Both the position numbers and the translations under genes were made by a program. From Yamagishiella unicocca (Eukaryota; Chlorophyta; Chlorophyceae; Chlamydomonadales; Volvocaceae), in assembly GCA_003116995.1 (NCBI GenBank), contig BDSL01000021.1:1-64000 (forward strand): 64,000 bases of DNA, given 5' to 3'. Of this stretch, positions 13,470-24,184 are shown piece by piece (position 1 is the stretch's first letter; the number at the start of each line of letters is the position of its first letter). A model generated the notes under the pieces. The model searched no databases. It had not been told where the DNA came from and was given only the letters and a program-made list of their open reading frames with translations.

Positions 13470-13830
13470 AGCCCCAGCCCCAGCCCCAGCCCCAGCCCCA
13501 GCCCCAGCCCCAGCCCAGCCCCAGCCCCAGCCCCAGCCCCAGCCCCAGCCCCAGCCCCAGCCCCAGCCCCAGCCCCAGCCCCAGCCCCAGCCCCAGCCCA
13601 GCCCCAGCCCCAGCCCAGCCCCAGCCCCAGCCCCAGCCCCAGCCCCAGCCCCAGCCCAGCCCCAGCCCCAGCCCCAGCCCCAGCCCCAGCCCCAGCCCCA
13701 GCCCCAGCCCCAGCCCAGCCCCAGCCCCAGCCCCAGCCCCAGCCCCAGCCCCAGCCCCAGCCCCAGCCCCAGCCCCAGCCCCAGCCCCAGCCCCAGCCCC
13801 AGCCCCAGCCCCAGCCCCAGCCCCAGCCCC
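13466..13830. repeat. (CCCCAG)n hexanucleotide microsatellite
   Basis: About 61 hexamers CCCCAG (CTGGGG on the minus strand), with occasional one-base-short units (CCCAG). The G-rich minus strand has runs of four G every six bases, a strong guanine-quadruplex candidate. The long open frames here encode only dipeptide repeats (WG, GL, AG) and are artefacts. A G-rich microsatellite at the inner side of a telomere-linked satellite resembles the layout described for Chlamydomonas subtelomeres. Confidence 0.97.
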
Positions 13831-16344
13831 ATGATCCTGTTGTCATCGGCGGTAACTTTCAGTTTAGGAGGCGTGCACCTCATCGATGTCCTGTGCTACT
13901 CAGGAGTAACTCAGGAGTACCACTGGTCCACAGCACTACCACTGGTCCACAGCACTACCAGCAGTACCCATGTGACCGGTCGGTATAGTGACTGCCACCA
14001 CTGCACTACCCCTGCTACTAGTACGTTTCAAACATATATGTTTTACTCATTATTACTGCCACGAACACGTTTATGTGACGCTAATGGGGCGGCGTATGGC
14101 CGCGGTCGCGACTGCCCACGACTGCCACCACTGCACTAACCATGTTACTACCGGTAGTATGTATAAGCTGCAGGTTGGGACTAGAGATTGGTTCTGAATG
14201 TGGCGTTTCTCCATCAGCAGGAGCTTCACTGGTAGGAGGTGTGGCAACCGCCTTCCAAATGGAGTTTCCACCGTGGTAACGGACTGTCTGTGACAGCCTG
14301 AGGAACATCTGTAACATCCCTATCAATATAATGATAGACGAAAGCGACGGATGAAGGCGACTTTTCCGCTTGACAAGGATTTCTCCCAAGGATTTCTCCA
14401 ATCAGTAGTTATCATTACCATTACTGTACTAACAGTCACGGACCCTCGCTCTCTAAAGCAAGCCCTCTTGTTACCCTTCCCTTACTTGCGGAAGTCGGAG
14501 TCCCCAAAAAGGTCACTTTCTGTAGCGGACGGTCCAGAGGCCAAAGGCGGGGAGTGTAATCTGGGGTACTTACACCTTCCCATCATCGGTGGTTACGCCT
14601 TTTCATGCTTACAGCTGGGGCCATGTGGGCGTCTGGAAAGGGCGGATTGAGGGCCATGGTTAAGGAGATGACGGGGGGGCCTGCTAGGGAGGAGCCAGGA
14701 TGCCTGCAGCTGGGGTGGTGGCTGCTGGGCCCAGGGTGGCAGCAGGGAACACCGCAAGCAATGTATGGCAGGAGTGACCACCAGAGGCGCGCCAGCAGCA
14801 GGGGCCAAATCAATGACCCTGTTCCAAACCAGTGACCGTGTTCAGCACGGTCTCGAGCCGGGTGGCAAGCACCTTACTTGGTCAGGAGGCGGTAGTCGGT
14901 ACTTAGATAGTATAGAAGGGTGATCGGGTGGCAGCTGCCGGCCTGAGACACCTTGAGCGCGGTGTCCATGTATAGCACCGTTGTCAGGGTATGCGGCCGG
15001 TTATCCCCAGAATGGCCTTTCAGTGACCCGAGTAGCAGCCTGACCTTTCCAATCGGACTTCGGTAGCTCGGCCTGTACTAATTCGAAACGTAATTACAGC
15101 GATAACCCACCACAGAAAACTAACGCTCGCAGCGCTACCAACGCCTCTGCTCTCCAGGGTGTACGGACAGACACCACTCGAAAGCCTGACCGCTCACAAT
15201 CTTCCGGTCGCTATGTTGCCTAAAAGCCCTTTCGGATCTACCGAACTTAGAAACACCTGTCTCCTTCGTCTACCAGCCACGACCGAGAGGGCGACGTGTG
15301 GGATGGGGGAAGGGGCGGCACTCCTCGGGTCTTTGGCCTCTCTCCTCACACCTACGATGTGGCAGGCAGGCCCGCGCCCCTTGGGCGCTGCCCCGGTGCC
15401 CCTCTGCTCTCAGTGATCCTAAACTCTCAACTCCCCCCCGGTCGAACGACCAACAAACGCGAAAGCCCGAAACCCAAACCTAGCACCAGACAGAAAGGGG
15501 AGGGGCGGGCGGGCGAAATGAGTTCCCGAATGCACTGGCCACCTGGGCCTGGGTCGCGCGGGAGCCCGGTCCCTCCAAACCGGTCGCTGAAAAGGTTCCC
15601 TGAAACGAAAACAGAGAAAGGGCCCTAGCAACGAAAAGCAGACTAAAGAAGTCCGCGACCGTTCCATCTACAAACAAACTGCGCGCCAACCCGCGTCCGA
15701 GGGCCCTACGCCGCTTAGAAACCAATTTTCGGAGCAGGGTCCGAAAATACCGCTTTGGACCTCACGGTTGTGCTTTCCCGCTTCGCTGCAGGGTTGGTGT
15801 TGGCGGCTCGTGTTTGACACGCTTTCCCTCCTCGGAGAGGCTCTTTCGCGCTAGTAGTCGCTTTCTGTTTACGGTCAGCCTCGGTCGGCTTTCTTCTCCT
15901 AACCAGTGAGGAGTGGTTTAACTTCGTCCGGTTATCTGTGGCCTGGCCCATGGGGCCCTTATGATTGCGCTTCCACGCTCATAGCCGTTGTGGCTACCGC
16001 ATATCTATCGCATTGTGCTGACAGAAAGATGATAAAACAATGACAGGAACAGGCAGAGCAAAAACAGTGACAGAACAATGGCAAAACAGTCATCCTCTCA
16101 TCCATTTTAAATACCGTATTCTAGTAAACACGTTGACTCGATGTCCATCATGTATAATTTCAACAACCTTTAGATTCGCAGTAGACCATTGGTTCGTCGA
16201 TGCATTTATTTTGGCCGTTGCAAGCGGCGTGCCATGATAGTAAGCCTGCTGTCAAGGAACTTCACGGACAAGCATATGAGGCTAGGATACAAATGTCTGA
16301 ATAGCTGTGTTTCTTTTGTGGACGACACTTCGGCGACTAGGAGA
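13831..16344. other. Unassigned subtelomere-proximal sequence
   Basis: No gene is recognised in these 2.5 kb. There is a perfect 19 bp tandem duplication at 13919-13937 and 13938-13956, and a GACTGCCACCACTGCACTA motif that recurs at about 13990 and 14118. Open frames up to about 110 codons exist on both strands, but none resembles a known family or splices convincingly. The last 300 bp are the upstream region of the FAD oxidoreductase gene. Confidence 0.6.
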
Positions 16345-19300
16345 ATGTCCCAGGGTCGCACGCCAAAGGTTGCGGTCGTCGGCGCTGGTCTGTCCGGTGC
16401 CCTTTGCAGCCGTGTCCTCGTTCAACGAGGGGCAAATGTTACTATTTTCGACATGGGCAAGCAATGGCCAGGTAGGTACGGGGATGGCCAGGTGTAACGC
16501 GCCATAGTCCTCGAGCGTCCTTGGTGCATAAGGATTGAAACACACATATTGTTGGCATCTTCGCTGCACGCCTCTCTGCGTCCACTATTAGCCGTTCCCC
16601 ATCGTTTTTGATGCTGCCCTCCCAACACCCCAAAGTGTCTAGCTGCCAAGCCCATGCCCATGTGCCCCCTCCGCAGGCGGCCGCACCTCCACCCGCCTCA
16701 CCAGCGACGGCCAGCAGTACGACTACGGCTGCCAGTTTTTCCAGGCATCCACGCCTCTCATGAAGCAGCTCGTCAGCGGATGGTTGGCGAAGGGTGAGGC
16801 GGTGTGGGGCAGCTCCATGTGGGACAGCCTCCATGTGCCCCTAAAAGGGAAGGTGTTGAATGCATGTCGTCACAGCCTTAACCATAATGTATGAGAGGCG
16901 GCCAGTCAGCAGCCGTATACCGTAACATGGACTAGATACATGAGACTGACTTAGCTAAGGCGTGTGTGTGTGGGACGTTAACAGCGCATTTGGATGTACT
17001 GTAAGCGTATGATGATGGGGTCCGCTTGGGGCCAAGCCTTCATGACAAAGGCCTCGCCTGATTGGCCACAAGTTTCTTGGGGGACGCGGGATGGTATACC
17101 ACAGAGCTCAATATTCAAGTACCATGGGACGCCCTGAAGCCTGGGTTGGGGGTATCCAATGTCCACCAAACCGGCTCGTCGCTACGCACTGCATGGCATG
17201 CTTAGAGTCTGGGAGATTGCCGACTCATGTCAGCTGCGGTTGTCGCTGCAGGAGTAGTGGGAGAGTGGCAGCCGAGGCTGGGGGTGTACGACGTTGCGCG
17301 CAGTTCCTTCACATTGAGGGAGGACCAGGTGGAGGTGCAGGCTACAGGAAGCGGGTGGGTGGGGGCGAGGCGATGGGCGGCAGAGAGGGAAAATCCCGTT
17401 GAGTGCAGATAGAGACCCGCTTTCAGCAGCTGGCAGCTGTAGTTATGCATTGTGGTTAGGAAGGCATGGTGTACGCGGCTTACGAGGGGGAAGGAGGGGA
17501 TCTGAGAGGACTTTCATAGTCCGTTTGGTACAGGCGATAAGTTGCCGACGAGTCATGGGCGAGCGGGCACCAGCACGGACCTAAAGCCCTTCCGTTGGGT
17601 AGTGGGGAAACCGGCGAACCTACAAGTGAGGAAATGAATTTTCCAGTAATTTGGGGCACGGGAATGGCCACTCGGAAGGGCCACCTGATGCATGTACGAT
17701 GCCTTGGTGCCAAGTTACCCTCTCCTCCTCTGTCCCTCGCTCGCGTGATCTATCGCTTTCCTTCCTCCTCAGTGGCCTGCCACCATTTCCCAGCTGCGGA
17801 CGGCTGTATGTGGGGCTGCCCGGCATGGGGTCCCTCGTGGCGCACCTGGTGGGGTGGGGGCAGGCGCCCAAAAGTGCAGGAGTGGTGGGGCCTGGAGGCA
17901 GCACCAAGCTGCAGCTAAACACACGGGTAGGTCTTTCCAGACTTTAAGGTTTTGCAGGCGATATACGGGGCAGGCTGATTTCCCAGGCTGATGTCGAGCT
18001 TGAAATTCGAGCTCCTCGCTCGATTTTCAGGATCGCTGCGTGTTGCCTGATTTTAAGAGGTGGCACGGGGTAGGAGCATTTACCACTAACATGGTTTGAT
18101 GTATTGGGCTCCAATGCCTTCTGAGTTGCTGTCCTGGCCCTGGCTTTACAACCGGCCGCTATCCGAATTCTCTTTGCCCCAGCACGTCTCATATTTTCGG
18201 GGTGTGCACAGACCTATGTGCCACATTCCCCCCCTGCTTCAGCACCCCCCCCCCCTGGATTCGCGGATCATCCTTTACCCCCACTGATCTCTCTGAACCC
18301 GCTGATATCTGTCATCCGGGAGGCAGGTGCGCTCAGCGTGCTTCACAGGAGGACACTGGCTGCTGTCGGGAGAGCGGATGCAGGTAGGCAGTGGGCACAC
18401 TGGGAGGGACGGAGAGCATGTGGACGTGTCACGCCACTGAACTTTGCTGGGCGCTGCAACTCACTCGTTTCACGCCGTGTATGTTTGAAGGAGACAGCAG
18501 GGGCCTAGGTCGCGCACATATCAAGTTGGACCTGCAGATCCCCTCTTCTGGCCCAGACCCTGAGAATAAAGCTGCAACTCGCCTGATCGGTATTGCCAGC
18601 ATATATGTCCGCACACCAATTGTTCCGCAACACCCTTGCCCCAGGGTGCCACCGGAAAGCCAGCCTCCCCTGCCACCGAGGACCTTGGGTCGTACGACGC
18701 TCTTGTCATCGCGGACAGCCAGGTGGCGCGACCAGGTATGAAGAAATTAGGGAGAGGCTGTATGGAATGGGTGGGGCCGCCGGGAGTGGGTACCTCTGCT
18801 CCGTCACCCCGTACCCAGCACAGGGGTCACCCCTAATGGCAAAGCAGCGACGTAAAAGTATGAGGCTGTGGGTAGCCAAGGTTAGAAATCCGGAACGCTG
18901 TTGGGAGGCTGGGCTCTGGTGATAAGGTCAAAGCGGCATGGAAAGCGTTTATCCAGCACGCCTGCGTCTTCTCCTTTCCACTGTCACACTTCATGTTGCT
19001 GCAATCTTCCTCTCCCCAGGTAGCCCTGGGCATGTCATCTTTGAGGGAGGCACCCCGGCGCTGGCGGAGCTGGCGGCCAGGCTGAGGGCCCAGACCCGGG
19101 TGCCGCTGTTTTCGCTGATGGTGGGCTGGACGCTGGAGGACTCCGTGGCCAAGGCGCCGCCAGTGCTGCCAGTCGACGCCATGCATGTGGTTGGGGGCAC
19201 CGCCATCCACTGGATCGCTAACGACACTTCCAAACCGGTGTGGTGAAGATGGGGATATACGAGCGAGAAGGCTCATGGCCGAGTACCCTGACGCGGGTTT

Positions 19301-20398
19301 TGGATGCGGCCTTCCTAAGGATAATAGGGGCGTGGATGAGGGGTTCCATGCCATAGGAAGAAAGTACATGTATATCCAGGCGCCCAACTGTTCGTCGTCT
19401 GTACCAACTGCTTGTAACATACCAGTGCCCGATGCAGCCTTACCCATCCCGTTCTCCTCGTCCTCCTTTGAACCTCGTCAAAGCTGTCCCGGCCCCATTT
19501 GCTGGCCTCACGCCCTCCAGTCTGCCCTAAACGCCTTTTTATGTGCATGGGTCTTCCTTTTGCCCTCCCAACTCCTGCTCCAACGCGCCCCTCCCTTCAT
19601 CCCGCACTCCAGGGCCGCGAGCGGAGCGATGGTTCGTCCTGCTGGGTGGCCGTCACCCGCCCCGACTTCGCTGCAAGGATCGTCGCCGATGGCTGCTCTC
19701 CGGTGGGGTCCAGGCTGCCGCCAGCCAGTCCCGAGTACCGGGCTCGCAAGGCGGCGGAGATCTGGGCCGCCCTGCAGCAAGACCTGCGGGAGCTCCTAGG
19801 TGGGGCCGTTCAGGGTCGGTGAAGTGGAGCCAGGTTTGAGGGCAAGCCAGGGGAGGGGCAAGTGGTGGCAATCGGTATGGGTCTGAAAACGGTTTTGTCA
19901 CCTGCTGCGTGTTTGTCCAGCACCTCAGCCCGTTGCCGGAGCCTCGGTCTTATACAACGGTAGTCCGACTTGGCACTGCATCGGCCGGAGTAGCCATAGT
20001 ACCTGCTCCATGCTCCCAGTGCCGTTGCTTATAGTTGCCGCTTATAGTTGCTCCACGTGCTGCAGATCTCCTCTCGATTCTGTACAAAACATGACTGGCA
20101 CACCTTCCTCCCGGTCCCCACCCCGACTTCCTGAACGGCCTACCTGCCAGGGTCCGACCCAATGCCCCAGCCCGCGCACATCTCAGCGCACCGCTGGGGC
20201 AGCGCCTACACATCAACACCACTCGGTGTGCCGGCGGTGTGGGAAGTGAGCGGTCGCTGGGCGGCCTGTGGTGACTATTGCTACGGCCCAGAGTTGGAAC
20301 AGGTGGCCGCCAGCGGCTCTGCCGCAGCGGATGCGGTTGCGGACATGCTCGGCCTGCCGTCTATTGCCAGTACAGGCGACCTATCTATTTCCAGCTAG
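16345..20398 (+). CDS. Renalase-like FAD-dependent amine oxidase/oxidoreductase
   Basis: Eight exons fit by splice sites and phase: 16345-16471, 16677-16793, 17252-17354, 17794-17926, 18645-18735, 19020-19237, 19613-19799, 20151-20398 (407 aa). The N-terminus has the dinucleotide-binding GxGxxG motif (GAGLSG, residues 13-18) and then a GGRTSTR segment, both typical of renalase/monoamine-oxidase-type flavoproteins. Exon 4 carries LYVGLPGMGSL, exon 6 IHWIANDTSKP, and exon 8 AHRWGSAY followed by CGDYCYGP, the conserved C-terminal FAD-contact region. Such proteins oxidise small amines or reduced nicotinamides; the substrate here is unknown. The frame stays open upstream to an ATG at 16189, so a targeting extension is possible. 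The family usually has about 40 more residues between exons 4 and 5, so one exon in 17927-18644 may be missing. Confidence 0.88.
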
Positions 20399-21538
20399 GC
20401 TACCTAGGCGATAGGGGGTTTACAGGTCCGTGGCCCAGCCACCCATCAAGCTGAAGCACTGTAATGGGATAGTCTTCTTCTGCACCATTGTGTCGGCGCC
20501 GCGTCAAGACATTTATAGTAAAAATCCACTTGCGGAAACCTATTGGAAATAGGAGGGCCCAGGTGGGAAGGCGAGAACCGGGCACCCTTCCATAGGGGCT
20601 GTATACCGTAAATGGTCACAAATTCGAAGCAGCTAGGATCGCACCTGCTGTCAAGTCGCTACAGCTCGAATGACATGAGTGTGGCCTGGATTGTGGGCTA
20701 GGATTTCCACTGCCCAGCGCTGCCTGGTGTATTCCTTTGCCGAATCCGTTTTTGGCACCGTGTGGCAGTTATGCCGTCCTGTTAGAATTGCATTGCCTTG
20801 GCAGCTTGCAGGGGCCATGGGTAAGGATTGAGGACGTGTAAATAAAGGGGGCTCCCCAGAAGGTTCTCATAGGTGCACGTAAACAATCACATATGAGCCC
20901 ACCCCAGCCGTCCCAAACCAGCGGTGTGCATCCACAATATTGTCAGAGCACGCCACAGCAACACGCAAGCCTCCGTCCGTGCCCTGGGCGCCATAGTCAT
21001 ACTCTCCCATAGCCATTACATTACTTCCGACTCATGGAGTCACCTCTACCATATTGCTATACAAGCAGCAATAAGCATGCCTTGCCGACCTTGGGACTAC
21101 CAGGCGCGCTGTACCACGTGAGAAGGCATCAGGTGACTCACAGCATTGGCGCATACATGTTCACCAAACCCTATCCATGTGTGCATGTCACTTCGAGAGC
21201 TACCACCGGGGCCAGCCGCGTAGTGGGTCCGATATATTTGCAGTGACACGGAGGGGCTGCACTGTAATGTAGCATGAAAGACACAGATGGACCACATCGC
21301 CAACTCTACAGCACAGAGCAGCGGTACGGCACGGAGTGGGTGCTGCATTGCGGGGACTAAGGTACACAGTCCCGCCAGCCAGTTCCTAGCTCATGCTTAT
21401 GAGTAACAGAAAAATTAAAGAAAGAAGGAAGAACATGCATGTGTCCAAGGTGCATCAGTGGAACTCTCGCCGGGTGCAAACGGTTCCATCCATGCACACA
21501 ACTGGCTGGCACGCAGGAAACTGGATGCTGAGCAGTGT
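20399..21538. other. Intergenic region
   Basis: Besides the probable 3' UTR of the FAD oxidoreductase gene up to about 20.86 kb, I see no coding region, RNA gene or repeat that I can support. Confidence 0.5.
20837..20841 (+). terminator. Candidate TGTAA polyadenylation signal of the FAD oxidoreductase gene
   Basis: TGTAA, the polyadenylation signal of volvocine algae, lies about 440 nt past the stop codon at 20396-20398 and is followed by an A-rich stretch. Confidence 0.45.
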
Positions 21539-22193
21539 TCAGCTCTCCCAGTCTGTCGCTTTCGAAATGGGGTGCCAGTCAATGATGCCAATCTCGTCTT
21601 TAAATGTGAGCGTCACCTCGTCTACCCGCACAAGGCTCAATGAGTTATTGTTCGCGACCTTGTCCTTCGCCCATATGTTGCTCAGCGCATCTAACATCTT
21701 CTCCTGAGCATGAGAGGGAACACAAAGTGATACGGGGCCATGGACGACGAGTGCGCCGCAAAAATGGGCAACGGTCGCCAGGTATTTCGGCTAAAGGCAA
21801 GCACGCTTGCCTTGGTGCTCGCGACGCGCCACGACGAGTGGACGTCACCCTGTTCAAGGCTGTACTGGACGTGCCAGCTCATGTCCTCCTGGAGTTCAGC
21901 CAATGCTGCCTCCGCGGTGGTTCCCCCACCGCGGGCGCCGATACAATCGCTGCTAATAGCCGCATAACTCCCGTTTCTATACTTGTAGACAGCGGCGCTG
22001 TATTTCTTGCCGTTATACTCCTGAGCATGAATTAACAAGAAAACCGTTGGAGGTAAGCTCCTCAAAACAAAGCCTCGTAGGCAGGCCGAGGTTTAAAGGC
22101 AATTATTGCCTAGAACAAGGCGCTGCTTGTAACCGTCTGGCATACAGAGCGGGTCGGAGGGCAGCGCACCTCCAGGAGCGCCTTCGCGCTCAT
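21539..22193 (-). CDS. Small protein with HicB-like fold (tentative three-exon model)
   Basis: Model: 22193-22170, 22020-21811 and 21703-21539, all phase 0, 132 aa. The middle exon reads like a HicB/RNase-H-like antitoxin fold: a beta-hairpin (KYSAAVYKYRNGSYAAI), a short loop, then GGGTTAEAALAELQEDMSWH, matching the family pattern 'G.T.eEAl.nl.e'. The last exon is 54 codons and plausible as protein. Both acceptors lie in the same 13 bp (CTCCTGAGCATGA on the plus strand, 21701-21713 and 22018-22030). The second intron would use a GC donor. The 8-codon first exon is the least certain part. In bacteria HicB partners the toxin HicA; no HicA-like partner is visible, so a toxin-antitoxin role is not inferred. 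Confidence 0.42.
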
Positions 22194-22906
22194 GTGCGCC
22201 TTCAGGTGCGCTGGGGCCAGGTTAGCGCACCTCCTTGATTTTGTGCACGCCAAAATACCTATGAATAAATATACTATATGATGACTGTCTTCGTGCCTTG
22301 TGCGGTGCTACTTGGGTTTTCGGTTGATATCAGCGAGCTCTGCTTTAAGTAACCCTTCCTTACTTAAACTATGCGGGCTACAGCGTTACAGTGGCTTATT
22401 GAAATTAAATCGCTGAAGAATAAAGTCGCTTATAGGCCTGACTTCGCGCTGTAAAAGCGTTGTAAGCCAGCTCGGCCCCCAAATCTCGGCAAGCTAGTGT
22501 ATTAGATTTTCGAAATATGTAGTGGGTTACATAAGTTATTATAATCCTAGACAACATTTTAATGCAGGCAATCCTCATATTCCGTTCATCCGTGCCCATC
22601 CATCACTACTTGTGCGTGAACACATGCACGTCTTTGCTACAATAGAACAGAGACAAGGTGAGGTGCTCTAATTTTGAAAGCTACTGCGCGTGAAATGATG
22701 CACTGTCGATAGCTCGCCGAAGACTACAGAGAAGGAAGCGGTACCCTGCAGTACACGGGGGGGGGTACATGCGTACAAGCGCACCAGGGAGCACCTTGCA
22801 GGTTGTTGCATGCAGCATCGCAAGAACGAGCGAAACGTCACGGCACTCCTCGAGTCTCGCAGATAGTACCTCCGGGGAAACACGCAATGCCTCCACTCGC
22901 CTCCCA
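22194..22906. other. Intergenic region with a weak minus-strand candidate exon
   Basis: A minus-strand frame starting at 22896 encodes a plausible amphipathic N-terminus (MEALRVSPEVLSARLEECRD...) up to a possible donor near 22794. It starts 11 bp from the plus-strand candidate at 22907, and no phase-matched second exon is convincing. GCGCACCTCC occurs twice between 22164 and 22235. Confidence 0.3.
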
Positions 22907-23207
22907 ATGAACTATATCGACAAGACTTTGGCCAAATACAAGCAGCGGGCCGGGCCATTCCACTCGGTATGTGCAGCAACGGCACACCAACCGTGCATGT
23001 GTGTGGTCACGCACCGGCGGAATGTACCTGCACACTTGCAGGCGCACTTCCTATCAAGAGGCAACCAGCTGCCTAAGAACCAGCAGGTTAAAGGAGCGCC
23101 GAAAGGAGCTCTACCTGAAGGTCACCAAGGAAATGCCGTACCGCAACCGCTTCCACCCATTGCCAGGCACCGCTAGACCTGACAGAACTATAACATCGGC
23201 ACGGTAG
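22907..23207 (+). CDS. Possible small two-exon protein, unknown
   Basis: Exon 22907-22966 (MNYIDKTLAKYKQRAGPFHS) ends at a good GTATGT donor. The frame from 23094 to 23207 (RRKELYLKVTKEMPYRNRFH...) is basic and protein-like. Joining them at an AAAG acceptor keeps phase and gives 57 aa. Other acceptors are possible and I do not recognise the product. Confidence 0.25.
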
Positions 23208-23633
23208 GGCCAAGCAAGGAATCAGCATGCAGCGACACAAGCCGGCAATGGGTGGGCCTCCAGCATCAACGACGAGGGCAGTGCCCATCATGGCAGCGGC
23301 TGTAGCATTCAATTGATGGCATACGATAAGCGCTACCGCCGCGTCCCTCATCGAACCCGTTTCACAACTGCAGCTGATTAACCGTCGTAGCTTGAAAAAA
23401 ATCATCATCACGTTCAGCCTTCCTTTACTCAAGCAACGCTGTTCGCTACCGTAGTTAACGCACACGCCTCGTGTGTGCCATTCTCCAGCTCTCTTTGCAC
23501 ACATCTGGGCCCTACACAACACACATTAAACCACGAAACACTGTCGCTCTGCCAAGCCCACCCTCGTAATAAAGACAGCTGGTTTGTGCTCATCCTGCGC
23601 TTCTCGCCCTTCAACCTGTTCATGCGTCCCCTT

Positions 23634-23816
23634 TCAAGCCCCTCCCTTCCACCCCTCCCAGCCGGCCATGACGATGTTCGGTCGAACTACCCGCTTGGCT
23701 GCTGCATACGACTTATGAAAATCCTTTTTATGAAGGATATCGCCATAAAGCGCACAGTTGCTGCCGCAAATAGCCGAAGTAACTGCAGCCAACCCCACGC
23801 CGACGCATCCGCCCAT
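23634..23816 (-). CDS. Possible small single-span membrane protein
   Basis: A 60-residue intronless frame. Residues 2-25 form a Gly/Ala-rich hydrophobic segment (GGCVGVGLAAVTSAICGSNC...), followed by a basic, tryptophan-ending tail (AAAKRVVRPNIVMAGWEGWK). This layout is common in small mitochondrial inner-membrane subunits, but no family is recognised and the frame could be chance. Confidence 0.33.
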   Translation of the reverse strand: MGGCVGVGLAAVTSAICGSNCALYGDILHKKDFHKSYAAAKRVVRPNIVMAGWEGWKGGA

Positions 23817-23901
23817 GACGCCGCTCTCCCCGACACACGATGGCTAGGCTGCCGCTGTGGCCGTAGGTTTAGGGAGTGTTACGCCTGCCGCCTGCGATAA
23901 T

Positions 23902-23906
23902 TTACA
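23902..23906 (-). terminator. Candidate TGTAA polyadenylation signal of the SDR-CIA30 gene
   Basis: The reverse complement reads TGTAA about 280 nt beyond the stop codon at 24185-24187. Confidence 0.4.
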
Positions 23907-24184
23907 GTTATAGAGACAAGCGTGGGAAAGTAAGGTGCGAGTCAGGAGCCCTGCCAGGTGATGACCGCGATGTCATCGCATCAGCAGCTGTTGGCTGACG
24001 GCCGATCAGGGTAACGGCTGCAAAACACCACATTGCTAGACGTATCGGTTGCCATTGCAGAGAGGGCTGTGAATCGATTAGGCCGTTGCCTCCCCCAGCC
24101 CCCACCCCGTGCGGTGACATAGGCGGCCACCGTTTCGTCGTACCTCAATGGCGGCGTCTGCGTGACTGGCCCATAAAGATAACA

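Noticed and set aside
13445..13883. Open frames of 133 and 140 codons on the minus strand over the hexanucleotide tract
   Set aside because: They encode only WG, GL and AG dipeptide repeats created by (CTGGGG)n read in different frames.
14351..15628. Several ~100-codon frames in the region after the microsatellite
   Set aside because: No recognisable domains, no consistent splicing between them, and similar frames on the opposite strand.
21539..22193. A complete HicA-HicB toxin-antitoxin system
   Set aside because: No HicA-like partner is visible on either side, and the gene appears to contain introns.
23088..23900. 144-codon minus-strand frame and 141-codon plus-strand frame
   Set aside because: Neither shows domain-like patterning over its length, and they overlap better small candidates.
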